Positions 8,161-15,068 of a DNA stretch of 15,148 nucleotides are shown here, piece after piece. The DNA is taken from the NCBI GenBank assembly GCA_016712275.1, contig JADJRI010000074.1, positions 1 through 15,148 on the forward strand, in the 5' to 3' direction. Numbering within the stretch: the first letter of the stretch is position 1; each line of letters opens with the position of its first letter. The notes beneath the pieces are model-generated. The model was not told the origin of the DNA and did not search any database. It was given only the letters and a program-made list of their open reading frames with translations. The DNA is from Planctomycetota bacterium (GTDB lineage Bacteria; Planctomycetota; Phycisphaerae; UBA1845; UTPLA1). The translations under genes were made by a program, and so were the position numbers.

Positions 8161-8577
8161 GATCGACACACTCCCTCATCCCTGCGGCCAATCACCAACC
8201 GAAACGCGTCGAACCGATTTATCGCGGGCCGACCTTCGAACCAAGATGCCGCATGAATTTCCCAGAATACCATGAGGCGAGACACCCGACCATGTCCGGC
8301 GCCACACCTCACGAATTTTACTTGATCTCTCTCACATGATTGCAATTAAGACGGGCCGCGCAGAATTCGCACGAACTATTTCTGCGGTCGTGTCGTTCCA
8401 TTCCCACCTGACCACGTTTCAAAACGCAGGAATTCAATCCCTCTCACGCACGAGGACATTTGGATATGCTATAAACTAGGCGAAATCAAAGTCTCAGCCA
8501 TTGCCAGTGACAAGTTCAGGAAAGCAGTATGAGCGAAGCACAATTCAATTGAAGCCACTGCAAAGGCCATACGCGGT
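8161..8577. other. Intergenic region between feoB and the ABC ATPase gene
   Basis: About 415 bases without a supportable gene; both flanking genes are on the minus strand. A possible promoter reading toward the ATPase is TAAAAT at 8315-8320 (minus strand) with TTGCAA at 8340-8345, spacer 19, longer than ideal. That would leave an untranslated leader of about 150 bases. I see no clear intrinsic terminator for feoB, no tRNA and no repeat. The feoB tail ends at 8578 only if the frame problem at 8740-8756 is corrected. Confidence 0.5.
8315..8345 (-). promoter_or_regulatory. Possible promoter of the ABC exporter genes
   Basis: TAAAAT matches the -10 consensus at five of six positions; TTGCAA is a four-of-six -35, but the spacer is 19 bases. 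Confidence 0.25.
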
Positions 8578-10804
8578 TTACTTGAAATCATACCCATCCA
8601 AAGACGCGCCACCCTTATTCCCAGCAAGAGCACAATAGGCCAGCAAGGTCCATATAACCAAACACCAGACGCCGGCCATCGCCAGCCTGCCCGTCTCGCG
8701 ACGCACGACGGCCAGCGTGCTGACGCATTGACACGCCAGCACAAAAAACCATCAGGCCACAGCGACGCGCGGCGTCAACAGCAGCCGTCCATCGGGCCAT
8801 TTCGCGGCGGCGAGCTTGTCGCGCAGCAGCTCCGATGTTTCATCCGCTTCGCCGATCGAAAAGGTAATTCCCATCGTCCCGACAAATACTTCGCGGGCGA
8901 GAAAGGATGTCAATATTCCGACACCAATTCTCCAGTCATAGCCGAGCGGCTCGATGACCGGTTCGATGCTTCTTCCCATCCGGCCCAGCCAACTTTGCCG
9001 CAGTTGCTCACCGGCCAGGAACTCCTCGCGGGACTGCCCGGCCAACGCGCCCGATTCCGCCGCCTTGAGCGAAGACTTCACCTCTTGCGAAAGCGTCTTT
9101 TCATCCAGTCGCGGAAAATAGCTCAGCGCCCAGATTACAATGCACACCGCAAAAATCGTCGTTCCAGCGCCGGTCAGAAACAACTTGCTGCGCTCCCACA
9201 TCGTCCGCAAAACCGCCCGCGCCTGCGGCATGTGATAAGGCGGCAACTCCATAATGAAAGTCGGACGCGGACCCTTGAGCAGCGTTTTCTTAAGCAGCAC
9301 CGCCATGAGCAGTGCCGCGACGGTGCCGAAAAGATACAAACCGAACATGACGCCCGCCTTCAGCCAGGGCCGGTTGCCGAATACGGCTGAGATGAGAATC
9401 AAATAGACGGGCAGGGCGCGCCGAACAGCTCATCAGCGGCGCGATCAGAATAGTCGTCAACCGGTCCCGTTGATTCTCAATCGTGCGCGTCGCCATGATT
9501 CCCGGAATCGCGCAGGCATAGCTCGACAAGAGCGGAATGAAACTTCGTCCATGCAGACCCACGCGCGCCATCAACCGATCCATCAGGAATGCCGCGCGGG
9601 CCATGTAGCCCGAATCCTCAAGAATCGACAAGAACAGAAAAAGTATGCAGATTTGCGGCAGGAATATGACCACGGACCCGACGCCGTTGATCACGCCATC
9701 CACCAACAGCGATTGCAACGGCCCCTCGTTGATGACGGCTCCCGTCCAATCCGCGAGTGCCGCCTGGCCGGCTTCGATCCACCCCATGAGCGGCTCCGCC
9801 CAGGAGAAAATCGACAGGAACAGTGCAAACATCACCGCGGCAAACACCGCAAAACCCAATAGGCGGTGCGTCAATACCGAGTCAATTCGATCCGTCAGAG
9901 ATGGTGCGTCACCGGAGTTTGCGCCGGGTGGTGTCGACTTTGAAACGACGCGCGATGAAACCTCGGAGATCCATGCATAACGCGCTTCAATCGCCGTTGC
10001 CGCCGCATCGGCATCGGCGGCCATCAACTCGGCGGCCGTCGCGCGCAATGACTCGGCATCCGCGTTCGACAATTTGCCGAGAAATCGCTCGGCCGACGCG
10101 CGGCCGGCCGCTTCACCGGAAAGGTAGTCGATCAACCAGAGCAGCGACCCGGCCCTGACCGCATGCGATGGGATCACGCCCGATCGCTCCATGATGAGCG
10201 CGTTTCTTTCGACCGCATCTTCGAACGGGGCGGACAACTTCCAGGGTCGACGGCACGGCACTCGGCCTTCAAGGTGCATCAGCGCCGACCGAATTTCATC
10301 GAACCCGCGCCGCTTCTTTGCCGATGTCGGAATCACCGGCACGCCCAGCTCGCGCGAAAGTTCGGCGCACGAAATGCGATGCCCCCGCTGCTCGACCATG
10401 TCGATCATGTTGCAGGCAATAACGACCGGCGTGCCGAATTCAACAATCTGCGTGGCCAGGTAGAGATTGCGCTCCAGATTGGAAGCGTCGATCACGAGGA
10501 GAATCGCGTCGGGTCGCGGCATTCCGGCGATGCGCCCGAGCAGCACATCCCGTGCGATCTCTTCATCCGGTGAGCGCGCCGATAAACTATACGTTCCCGG
10601 CAAATCGAGCAGCGCAATATCCGTGCCCGAAAGCATGCCCTCGCGCTTTTCGACGGTCACACCCGGATAATTCGCGACCTTCTGCCGCAGACCGGTGAGA
10701 TGATTAAAAAGTGTTGTTTTGCCGGAATTCGGATTGCCCGCAACTGCAATGCGCCGCGTGGCGGAAAACGCCGCCACTTTGGCGGTCGCGGAATCCGACA
10801 TCAT
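8578..10804 (-). CDS. feoB: Ferrous iron transporter FeoB (two frame disruptions)
   Basis: Inner-membrane Fe(II) uptake protein with an N-terminal GTPase. G-protein motifs: G1 GNPNSGKTT (23-31), G3 DLPGT (67-71), G4 NMID (132-135), G5 PTSAKK (159-164). Then come the membrane domain and Gate motif (SFIPLLSSYACAIPGIMAT) and PLMSCSAR. The frame breaks in that motif: the open frame runs on to 9290 in a nonsense tail, while the other frame reads LPVYLILISAVFG, exactly the family continuation (CSARLPVY). One extra G in GGG at 9414-9416 explains it. A second disruption puts an in-frame TGA at 8752-8754 after RVAVA; beyond it the same frame reads WFFVLACQCVSTLAVVRRET and ends at TAA 8578-8580. Corrected length about 742 aa, normal for FeoB. 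The start overlaps the feoA stop. Confidence 0.93.
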
Positions 10805-11046
10805 AGCGCCTCGATATGAACCGCAGCAGCCTCGGATCGCCGTACGCTCAAGCGATATCCGCGAAAGTCCAATTCAACCGGATCGCCCATCGGCGCAACT
10901 CGCACCAGTTTGACCAGCGTTCCGCGAGTGAGGCCCATCTCCAGCAAGCGATGACGCACGCCCGCCTCTCCCACGACAAATGCAACACGGCCGGCCTGCC
11001 CCGGAATCAGATCCGCAAGTGCTTTCAGTATGGCGTTTTGCGACAT
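10801..11046 (-). CDS. feoA: FeoA, SH3-like partner of FeoB
   Basis: 81 aa cytoplasmic protein required for FeoB-dependent iron uptake in many bacteria. It has the FeoA pattern: LADLIPGQAGRV, then GVRHRLLEMGLTRGTLVKLV, then APMGDPVELDFRGYRLSVRRSEA. I chose the ATG at 11046 (MSQNAILKAL) over an upstream one at 11085, as it gives the usual family length. The stop TGA shares bases with the feoB ATG, so the pair is translationally coupled. The Fur-type site and promoter immediately upstream imply iron repression. Confidence 0.95.
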   Translation of the reverse strand: MSQNAILKALADLIPGQAGRVAFVVGEAGVRHRLLEMGLTRGTLVKLVRVAPMGDPVELDFRGYRLSVRRSEAAAVHIEAL

Positions 11047-11095
11047 GGCTTGTTGCCGCCTTTTCTTTTGAACCGAATAAGGCACAATCTGCTAA

Positions 11096-11112
11096 TTGAG
11101 ACTCATTCTCAA
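11096..11112. promoter_or_regulatory. Fur-type operator of feoAB
   Basis: TTGAGACTCATTCTCAA is a 17-base inverted repeat with perfect 6-base arms. On the minus strand it reads TGAGAAT-G-AGTCTCA, one base from the symmetric 7-1-7 form TGAGAAT-G-ATTCTCA that I recognise as a Fur box. It begins 50 bases before the feoA start and covers the expected transcription start of the promoter at 11118-11146, so a bound repressor would block RNA polymerase. Confidence 0.72.
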
Positions 11113-11117
11113 GTAGC

Positions 11118-11146
11118 TATGTACTAAAAGATAGGTGCATTGTCAA
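11118..11146 (-). promoter_or_regulatory. Promoter of feoAB
   Basis: On the minus strand a perfect -35 TTGACA (11141-11146) is followed after 17 bases by TACATA (11118-11123), a weak -10. Expected start of transcription is near 11110, within the Fur-type palindrome, giving a leader of about 65 bases. Confidence 0.55.
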
Positions 11147-11220
11147 ACAAAACAAAACGCATTGAACAAAAAGAATGGCGAAAAACGGGGACCAAATAGG
11201 TTGAAAGTGCAAGTCTCTAA

Positions 11221-11584
11221 TTACAATCTCGGAAAGTTCGGAGACGAAAAAAACAGCCCAGCTGTCGTCATCATCATCGTCTGCCGTACGGACAACCTCC
11301 TCGCCAAGGAGTTTTTGCTTCATCACGCGGCCAATTTTGAATTTGACGGTGCGCTTTTCCGGGACTTGAACGCGCTCCAGCGTTTTCGGATTCTGGGCAA
11401 TACGCGCGGCGCGCACTTTGCTCTCAAAAACACCGAAATCACGGAATTCCAAGCGGTTGCCCGCACCCAGCTCATCGATGATTTCATCCAGAAAGCTCTG
11501 GACAATGCGCTTGACGACAACGCGCTTGTTGCCGGTTCGATCGGCGATTCGATCGATCAATTCTTTCTTCGTGACTGTTCGCAT
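11221..11584 (-). CDS. HU/IHF-family nucleoid DNA-binding protein (3' end uncertain)
   Basis: Small histone-like DNA-binding protein. The family pattern is clear: TKKELIDRIADRTG, then FLDEIIDELGAGNRLEFRDF (typical GFGxF strand here as DFGVF), then the DNA-binding arm RAARIAQNPKT and KFKIGRVMKQKL. A short acidic tail of six aspartates follows. Start ATG at 11584 has AGGTG 6 bases upstream. The literal frame continues to 11117 as a hydrophobic tail that would run through the feoAB promoter, which is unlikely. Removing one base from the run of seven A (plus strand) at 11247-11253 gives a tail ending SSPNFPRL and a TAA at 11221-11223, so I set the end there. Length about 120 aa. Confidence 0.82.
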
Positions 11585-11716
11585 GATCGGCACCTTGTGC
11601 GAATTCCAAACGATTCAATCGCCGCTCGCGTCACCACTGACGACGTTTTCACGGCCCCGCCCTTCAATCCGCTCCACCACGCCGCTGTCGGACGAATCCT
11701 CAAATTGACGTAACCT

Positions 11717-11746
11717 ATCCTACCGTAAACAGTTCCCGCTACGCAA
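11717..11746 (-). promoter_or_regulatory. Possible promoter of the HU gene
   Basis: Minus-strand TTGCGT and TAGGAT with an 18-base spacer; predicted leader about 125 bases. Weak consensus match. Confidence 0.25.
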
Positions 11747-12097
11747 GCGCTGATTTTCAACGATTCACAAGCCGAACACTGCGGCAAGTCCTTCCCCTAT
11801 ACGAAGATACGAACCATCGTGCCGAGCGCTGCATCGATTATGCCGGTTCGCTCGAATTTCATATCTACTTACAAATACAGAGTTTAGGTGACGAGACTGC
11901 TCTCCGGCCCTGTCGGTCCGAGCCCCGATGCGGATCGCGCCGACCAGCCGACAACACAGTCCGAAATAACGCGGAATTGGATTGGTTCATGGTGTGATTT
12001 GCCTTATCCACAGGGTCGCCCCCAGGCGACAAGTGCCGTGTTTATGGCACAATCCGGCCCGGTTTACGCAGAAATCAACCGAGCCACCGGATGCCCA

Positions 12098-12125
12098 TTG
12101 CAACACGCCGCAAACCCGCTATTCT
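12098..12125 (+). promoter_or_regulatory. Possible promoter of the PpiD-like gene
   Basis: TTGCAA and TATTCT, four of six matches each, spacer 16 bases; predicted leader of about 45 bases. Confidence 0.3.
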
Positions 12126-12178
12126 ACGGGACTTTCGTTTACTTACGGCAAATGCCCCCATGCCCGGGAGTTACGGCA

Positions 12179-14316
12179 ATGATGAAGTGGCTTCGAGAAC
12201 ATACCAAGAAGATCATGGTCGGCGTCGTTTTGTTCGCCATGTTCTCTTTCGTCGGCGGGTCGGCCCTGACCTCGCTATTCCGACAATCCCCCGCCGATCT
12301 GCTCGTGATGACCTCCTTCGGTGAGGATTTCTCGCTGCTCGACATCCAGAATGCCGAGTCGGAAACGCAAATCCTGGACCGTCTCTACATCGATTGGACG
12401 AGCGGAAACCGCGACGAGGTAACGATTCGACATTGGATCATGCTGGCCAAGGAGGCCGAACGGGCCGGTATTACCATTTCGAATCAGGATGTCAACGAGT
12501 TTCTCACTGACCGCGATGCGCTCGTGCAGCAAATGGGCGGCGGCTCCCTAGCCGACATTCGCAAGCAGCTTCGCGTCTCGCTCGGCGCGATGCAGTCGGC
12601 CGTCGCCAAGCAAATGGCCATCGGCGAGAACTTTCAGCGTGTGAATCTCGCTTCATTTCCTTCGGAACCGCAGGTGAAGCACTTCGTCAAGGCCACGGAA
12701 GACAAGGTTTCCGTCGCCTTCGCGGCTCTCGACGCTGAGAAATTCATCGACGCGGCCGAGACCATCACGCCCGAAGAAATGCAGGCCCAATTCGAAAAAT
12801 ACAAGGATGTGTCGCCCGACGAATCGCCGGACGGCTTCGGCTACAAACATCCGCGCCGCGTTCGGCTTCAATATGCGGCCGCGTCCATCGGCAAGCTGGA
12901 GTCGCAGGTGGACGTTTCCACCGAGGAAGTGAAGAATCACTGGAAGGCCAATCAGGACAAATACAAGAAGAACATTGTGGTAGAAGAGCCGGTCATCACA
13001 ACTTCGACCCCGGCGGATTCGCAGCCGGCCGCCCAGCCGGCGACGCGAAAGGTCACGAAGCAAGTTCCAAAGCCCTATTCAGAGTGCCGCGACCAGATCA
13101 CCGCCGAGCTGCGCAAAAACAAAGCCGCCAAACTCGCGCGGCAATCCATGTCGCGCCTGGCGGAAGAACTCGGCAAGCCGTGGACCCAGTCCAAGATCGA
13201 TGAAGAAACCGGCTTCAGACCCATACCCAAAGCAGTCGAAGACCCGGCCTATCTGCGAAGCGTCGCGGCCCAGGTCGGTTCGCGCTTCGGTGTCACACTC
13301 GACTATGCGGAAACCGATCTGTCCTCGGCCGAAGACATTGCCAAGGACTTTGTTCTGCAAAAAGCGGAAACCCCCGGAGACGAAGACGTGCCGCTCTCGC
13401 TCTCGGAATTCGCCTTCCGTGTCCCCGGATTCTATCAGCCGGAAAAAAATGACGAATCAACGCTTCGGTTGCAACTATTCCAGACGCCGATCATTCCGAT
13501 GACCGTCGCCGGCATGGGCACGTTTCGGCCGGGTCCGGACGGCAACTGGCGACAGGTGCCCGGCGAACCCACCACATTCATCCTCTTTCGGGTGATTGAG
13601 ACAAGAGAGAGCCAGGCGCCGGCCGTCATCGAGGAAGTCGCCCGCAAAGTCGAACGGGATGTGCGTCTGCTCAAGGCTTACGCCCGCGTCGAGCCGATTT
13701 CCCGGGAGCTAGCTGCGGTCGCATCGCGCGTCGGAATCGACATGGCTCTGACCTTCTTCGAAGATCTTCGCACCAACCGTGGCATTCGCGTCGCTAACAA
13801 GCCCGCGGCCTTCTCGCGCATGGTCCATGTCAAGGATCGCGAATTGCAGGAACAGCTTGTGACGGAAAACAGGCCGGCATTGGAATATTCCGATGTGCCC
13901 GGCGTTGGTCGATTGCCCGAGTTCATTGACGCCTGCTTTGAAATGACCCGCGAAGATTACGCGTCGCAGACCTTTGATGTGCCGCAATCGACAACCGTCC
14001 AGGCGGCTTCGACCCAGCCGGCCTCCATGCCCGCCCCCAAGATTCAACTGGTCGCCGTTCCCAAGAGCCGAAAGTTCTTCGTGATCGAGCTGCTGTCAAA
14101 GACGCCGGTGAATACGGAAAACTACGAATCTGAAAAGCGGCAACTCGCCTTTCAAACGCTGGCGGGTGATCGCGGGCTGGCCGCGCGGCTCGCATGGTTC
14201 AATCCGGAGAAAATTCAGGGCGGTGCAAATACGTGCCGCACGAAACCGAAGCGTCGGCCCGGTCGAAGCAGGGGATGTACTCGACCAAAGCGCCGCCGCC
14301 CTTCATGGGCTATTGA
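12179..14316 (+). CDS. PpiD/SurA-N-like membrane-anchored periplasmic protein (frameshifted near the 3' end)
   Basis: About 712 aa after correction. The start MMKWLREHTKK followed by IMVGVVLFAMFSFVGGSAL is the short cytoplasmic tail plus single membrane anchor of PpiD-like folding factors. GGGAG lies 8 bases before this ATG. The following region (AGITISNQDVNEFL ... LADIRKQLRVSL) resembles the SurA N-terminal chaperone domain, and STEEVKNHWKANQDKYKK resembles the segment that follows it in relatives. I do not see a parvulin isomerase motif (no GGDLG-type segment), so it may be a chaperone without isomerase activity. Low-complexity linkers lie at 13003-13050 (TPADSQPAAQPATRK) and 13988-14040 (STQPASMPAPK). 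The literal frame runs to 14380 with an arginine-rich tail; from 14221 another frame reads CKYVPHETEASARSKQGMYS and stops at 14316, more plausible. One missing base near 14218-14224 explains this. Confidence 0.8.
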
Positions 14317-14331
14317 CGATAATGCGGTCCT

Positions 14332-14366
14332 GGCCTGCCGGTGCAAAAAAAGATCGACCGGCGGCC
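14332..14366 (+). terminator. Strong hairpin just after the PpiD-like gene
   Basis: GGCC-T-GCCGG (14332-14341) pairs with CCGGC-GGCC (14358-14366): nine G-C pairs with one bulged T and a 16-base A-rich loop. It begins 16 bases after the corrected stop at 14316. There is no T-run after it, so it may be an RNA-protecting 3' hairpin or a non-canonical terminator. Confidence 0.4.
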
Positions 14367-14608
14367 GAGATCAGGAATGATTCAACGTACAATGACGCGC
14401 ATGCAATCCTGAGCCGCCGCCGGTCTCTCCCCACTCCTATTGTGTCCGACTTGGTTCGCGCTTTCGCGGATCTTCGATCAAAATGAGACCGATCAGCCGA
14501 TTGCGTCTTTCCACTCCGAAATTGACAATCGTCTAAATTCCGGTCGCCATCGCATTTCAATCAAAGTTCATTCGCAAAATGGGGCGTTACACGGAATTCC
14601 AGAAGCAA

Positions 14609-14637
14609 GGCCGCTCTGGGTTTCAAGAAGAGCGGCC
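14609..14637. repeat. Perfect 9-base inverted repeat
   Basis: GGCCGCTCT (14609-14617) and AGAGCGGCC (14629-14637) with an 11-base loop. Stable enough to be a bidirectional terminator stem, but no T-run follows on either strand, so its role is unclear. Confidence 0.5.
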
Positions 14638-14778
14638 GATCTGACGGGTCGCAATCGAATCTGCGAGACTCCATCAAAGTCAGACCCCTTATTCGTAACA
14701 AACGCGCCCGCCAAAGTCAAGGTTTTTGCCCAATTTCGCGAGCATTCTTTAGCACAATGCCAAAGGCAAAAACACACT

Positions 14779-14800
14779 GCAAACACTTTGCCATTTTTTT
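14779..14800 (+). terminator. Possible weak intrinsic terminator
   Basis: GCAAA-CAC-TTTGC (14779-14791) is followed by CA and seven T (14794-14800). An alternative outer arm GGCAAA at 14765-14770 can also pair with TTTGCC. The stem is short and A-T rich, so termination is uncertain. It ends right before the -35 of the next promoter. Confidence 0.3.
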
Positions 14801-14801
14801 G

Positions 14802-14831
14802 TTGACGTCGCCAAAACTCTATGGCTAAACT
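14802..14831 (+). promoter_or_regulatory. Promoter of the right-edge leader RNA
   Basis: TTGACG (14802-14807, five of six) and TAAACT (14826-14831, four of six) with an 18-base spacer, preceded by a T-run. Expected start of transcription about 14838, which coincides with the first arm of the leader's outermost stem. Confidence 0.5.
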
Positions 14832-14837
14832 TAATCT

Positions 14838-15038
14838 GTCTGCGGTGCACAGCCCGCCGTCCCCTCAAAAACATGGGCGAGGGATGCGGGGGTTGAATCA
14901 GGCACACAGACCGAGCGATGCGCGAGCATCGGGCGTTGTGTCCGGCCGGTGACGGCCGCTGGACGGGATCAGGCTCGACAAGGGCACTCACTCAAGTCCC
15001 GAAGTCGAGGCGTCCGGCCCTTTTGAAGGAGGTGATCC
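14838..15038 (+). ncRNA. Structured 5' leader, candidate cis-regulatory RNA of unknown class
   Basis: About 200 bases that can fold into successive stems. P1: GTCTG/CAGAC (14838-14842 with 14907-14911) plus GTGC/GCAC (14845-14848 with 14902-14905), enclosing P1a (14853-14890: CCCGC/GCGGG, TCCC/GGGA). P2: CGATGC-GCGA-GCATCG (14916-14931), perfect 6 pairs with a GNRA tetraloop. P3: GTCC-GGCCG-GTGA-CGGCC-GCT-GGAC (14940-14964), nine pairs, GNRA loop, one 3-base bulge. P4: CTCGAC/GTCGAG (14974-14979 with 15004-15009) with inner pairs GGG/CCC and ACT/AGT. A second GTCCGGCC at 15012-15019 can displace the first from P3. The leader ends in a near-ideal ribosome binding site. I do not match it to a riboswitch family I know. 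Folding was done by eye. Confidence 0.5.
15026..15038 (+). promoter_or_regulatory. Very strong Shine-Dalgarno sequence
   Basis: AAGGAGGTGATCC is the exact complement of the widely conserved 3' end of 16S rRNA (13 bases) and directly abuts the ATG at 15039, with the GGAGG core 6 bases upstream. CCTT at 15019-15022 could pair with the AAGG at 15026-15029 and mask part of it. Confidence 0.7.
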
Positions 15039-15068
15039 ATGACGAGTGAAAGTACGAAGCTGCTCTAG
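15039..15068 (+). CDS. Nine-codon leader ORF, or the broken 5' end of a gene running off the window
   Basis: ATG to TAG encodes MTSESTKLL directly behind the strongest ribosome binding site in the window. As read, it is a leader peptide whose stop codon (15066-15068) lies inside the hairpin at 15059-15103, so a terminating ribosome would melt that hairpin. Alternatively, since this window shows several single-base indels, a missing base near 15064 would shift into a frame that is open from 15068 to the window end (ECSDRGCNTLGSLFDL and on). I do not recognise that protein. Too little sequence remains to decide. Confidence 0.45.
   Translation: MTSESTKLL

Larger units (their letters stand above)
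11585..12178. other. Divergent intergenic region between HU and the PpiD-like gene
   Basis: About 590 bases with no supportable gene. Candidate promoters: toward HU, TTGCGT (11741-11746, minus strand) and TAGGAT (11717-11722) with an 18-base spacer; toward the PpiD-like gene, TTGCAA (12098-12103) and TATTCT (12120-12125) with a 16-base spacer, about 54 bases before the ATG. A perfect 9-base DnaA-box match TTATCCACA lies at 12004-12012, but it is alone. An open frame extends upstream of the PpiD-like start to 11888, but its sequence looks non-coding. Confidence 0.5.
14367..14801. other. Intergenic region with inverted repeats
   Basis: About 435 bases without a supportable gene. It contains the 9-base perfect inverted repeat at 14609-14637 and the small hairpin plus T-run at 14779-14800. 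The stretch GTCAGACCCCTTATT near 14680 resembles half of a GGGGTCAGACCCC-type palindrome seen in some bacterial repeat families, but the other half is absent. Confidence 0.5.

Noticed and set aside
7297..8256. A 319-codon open frame antisense to the ABC ATPase gene
   Set aside because: The minus strand encodes all ABC motifs; the antisense protein is His/Arg-rich with no recognisable domain.
8752..8754. Recoding of TGA (selenocysteine or Trp) in feoB
   Set aside because: The literal reading lacks a residue compared with the LMVF-type family segment, and indels are common in this window; no selenocysteine-type downstream element was apparent.
12004..12012. Perfect DnaA box TTATCCACA
   Set aside because: Single copy; a 9-base match in a window this size is expected about once in ten by chance, and there is no cluster or AT-rich unwinding region.
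11888..12178. In-frame N-terminal extension of the PpiD-like protein from a GTG at 11888
   Set aside because: The extension lacks domain-like sequence, and a ribosome binding site plus membrane anchor sit at 12179.
14670..14700. Half of a GGGGTCAGACCCC-type repeat (GTCAGACCCCTTATT)
   Set aside because: The complementary half and any transposase are absent, so no mobile element is supported.
15026..15038. Match to the 3' end of 16S rRNA (minus strand GGATCACCTCCTT)
   Set aside because: The flanking minus-strand sequence does not resemble the conserved 16S 3' region, so this is a ribosome binding site on the plus strand, not an rRNA gene.
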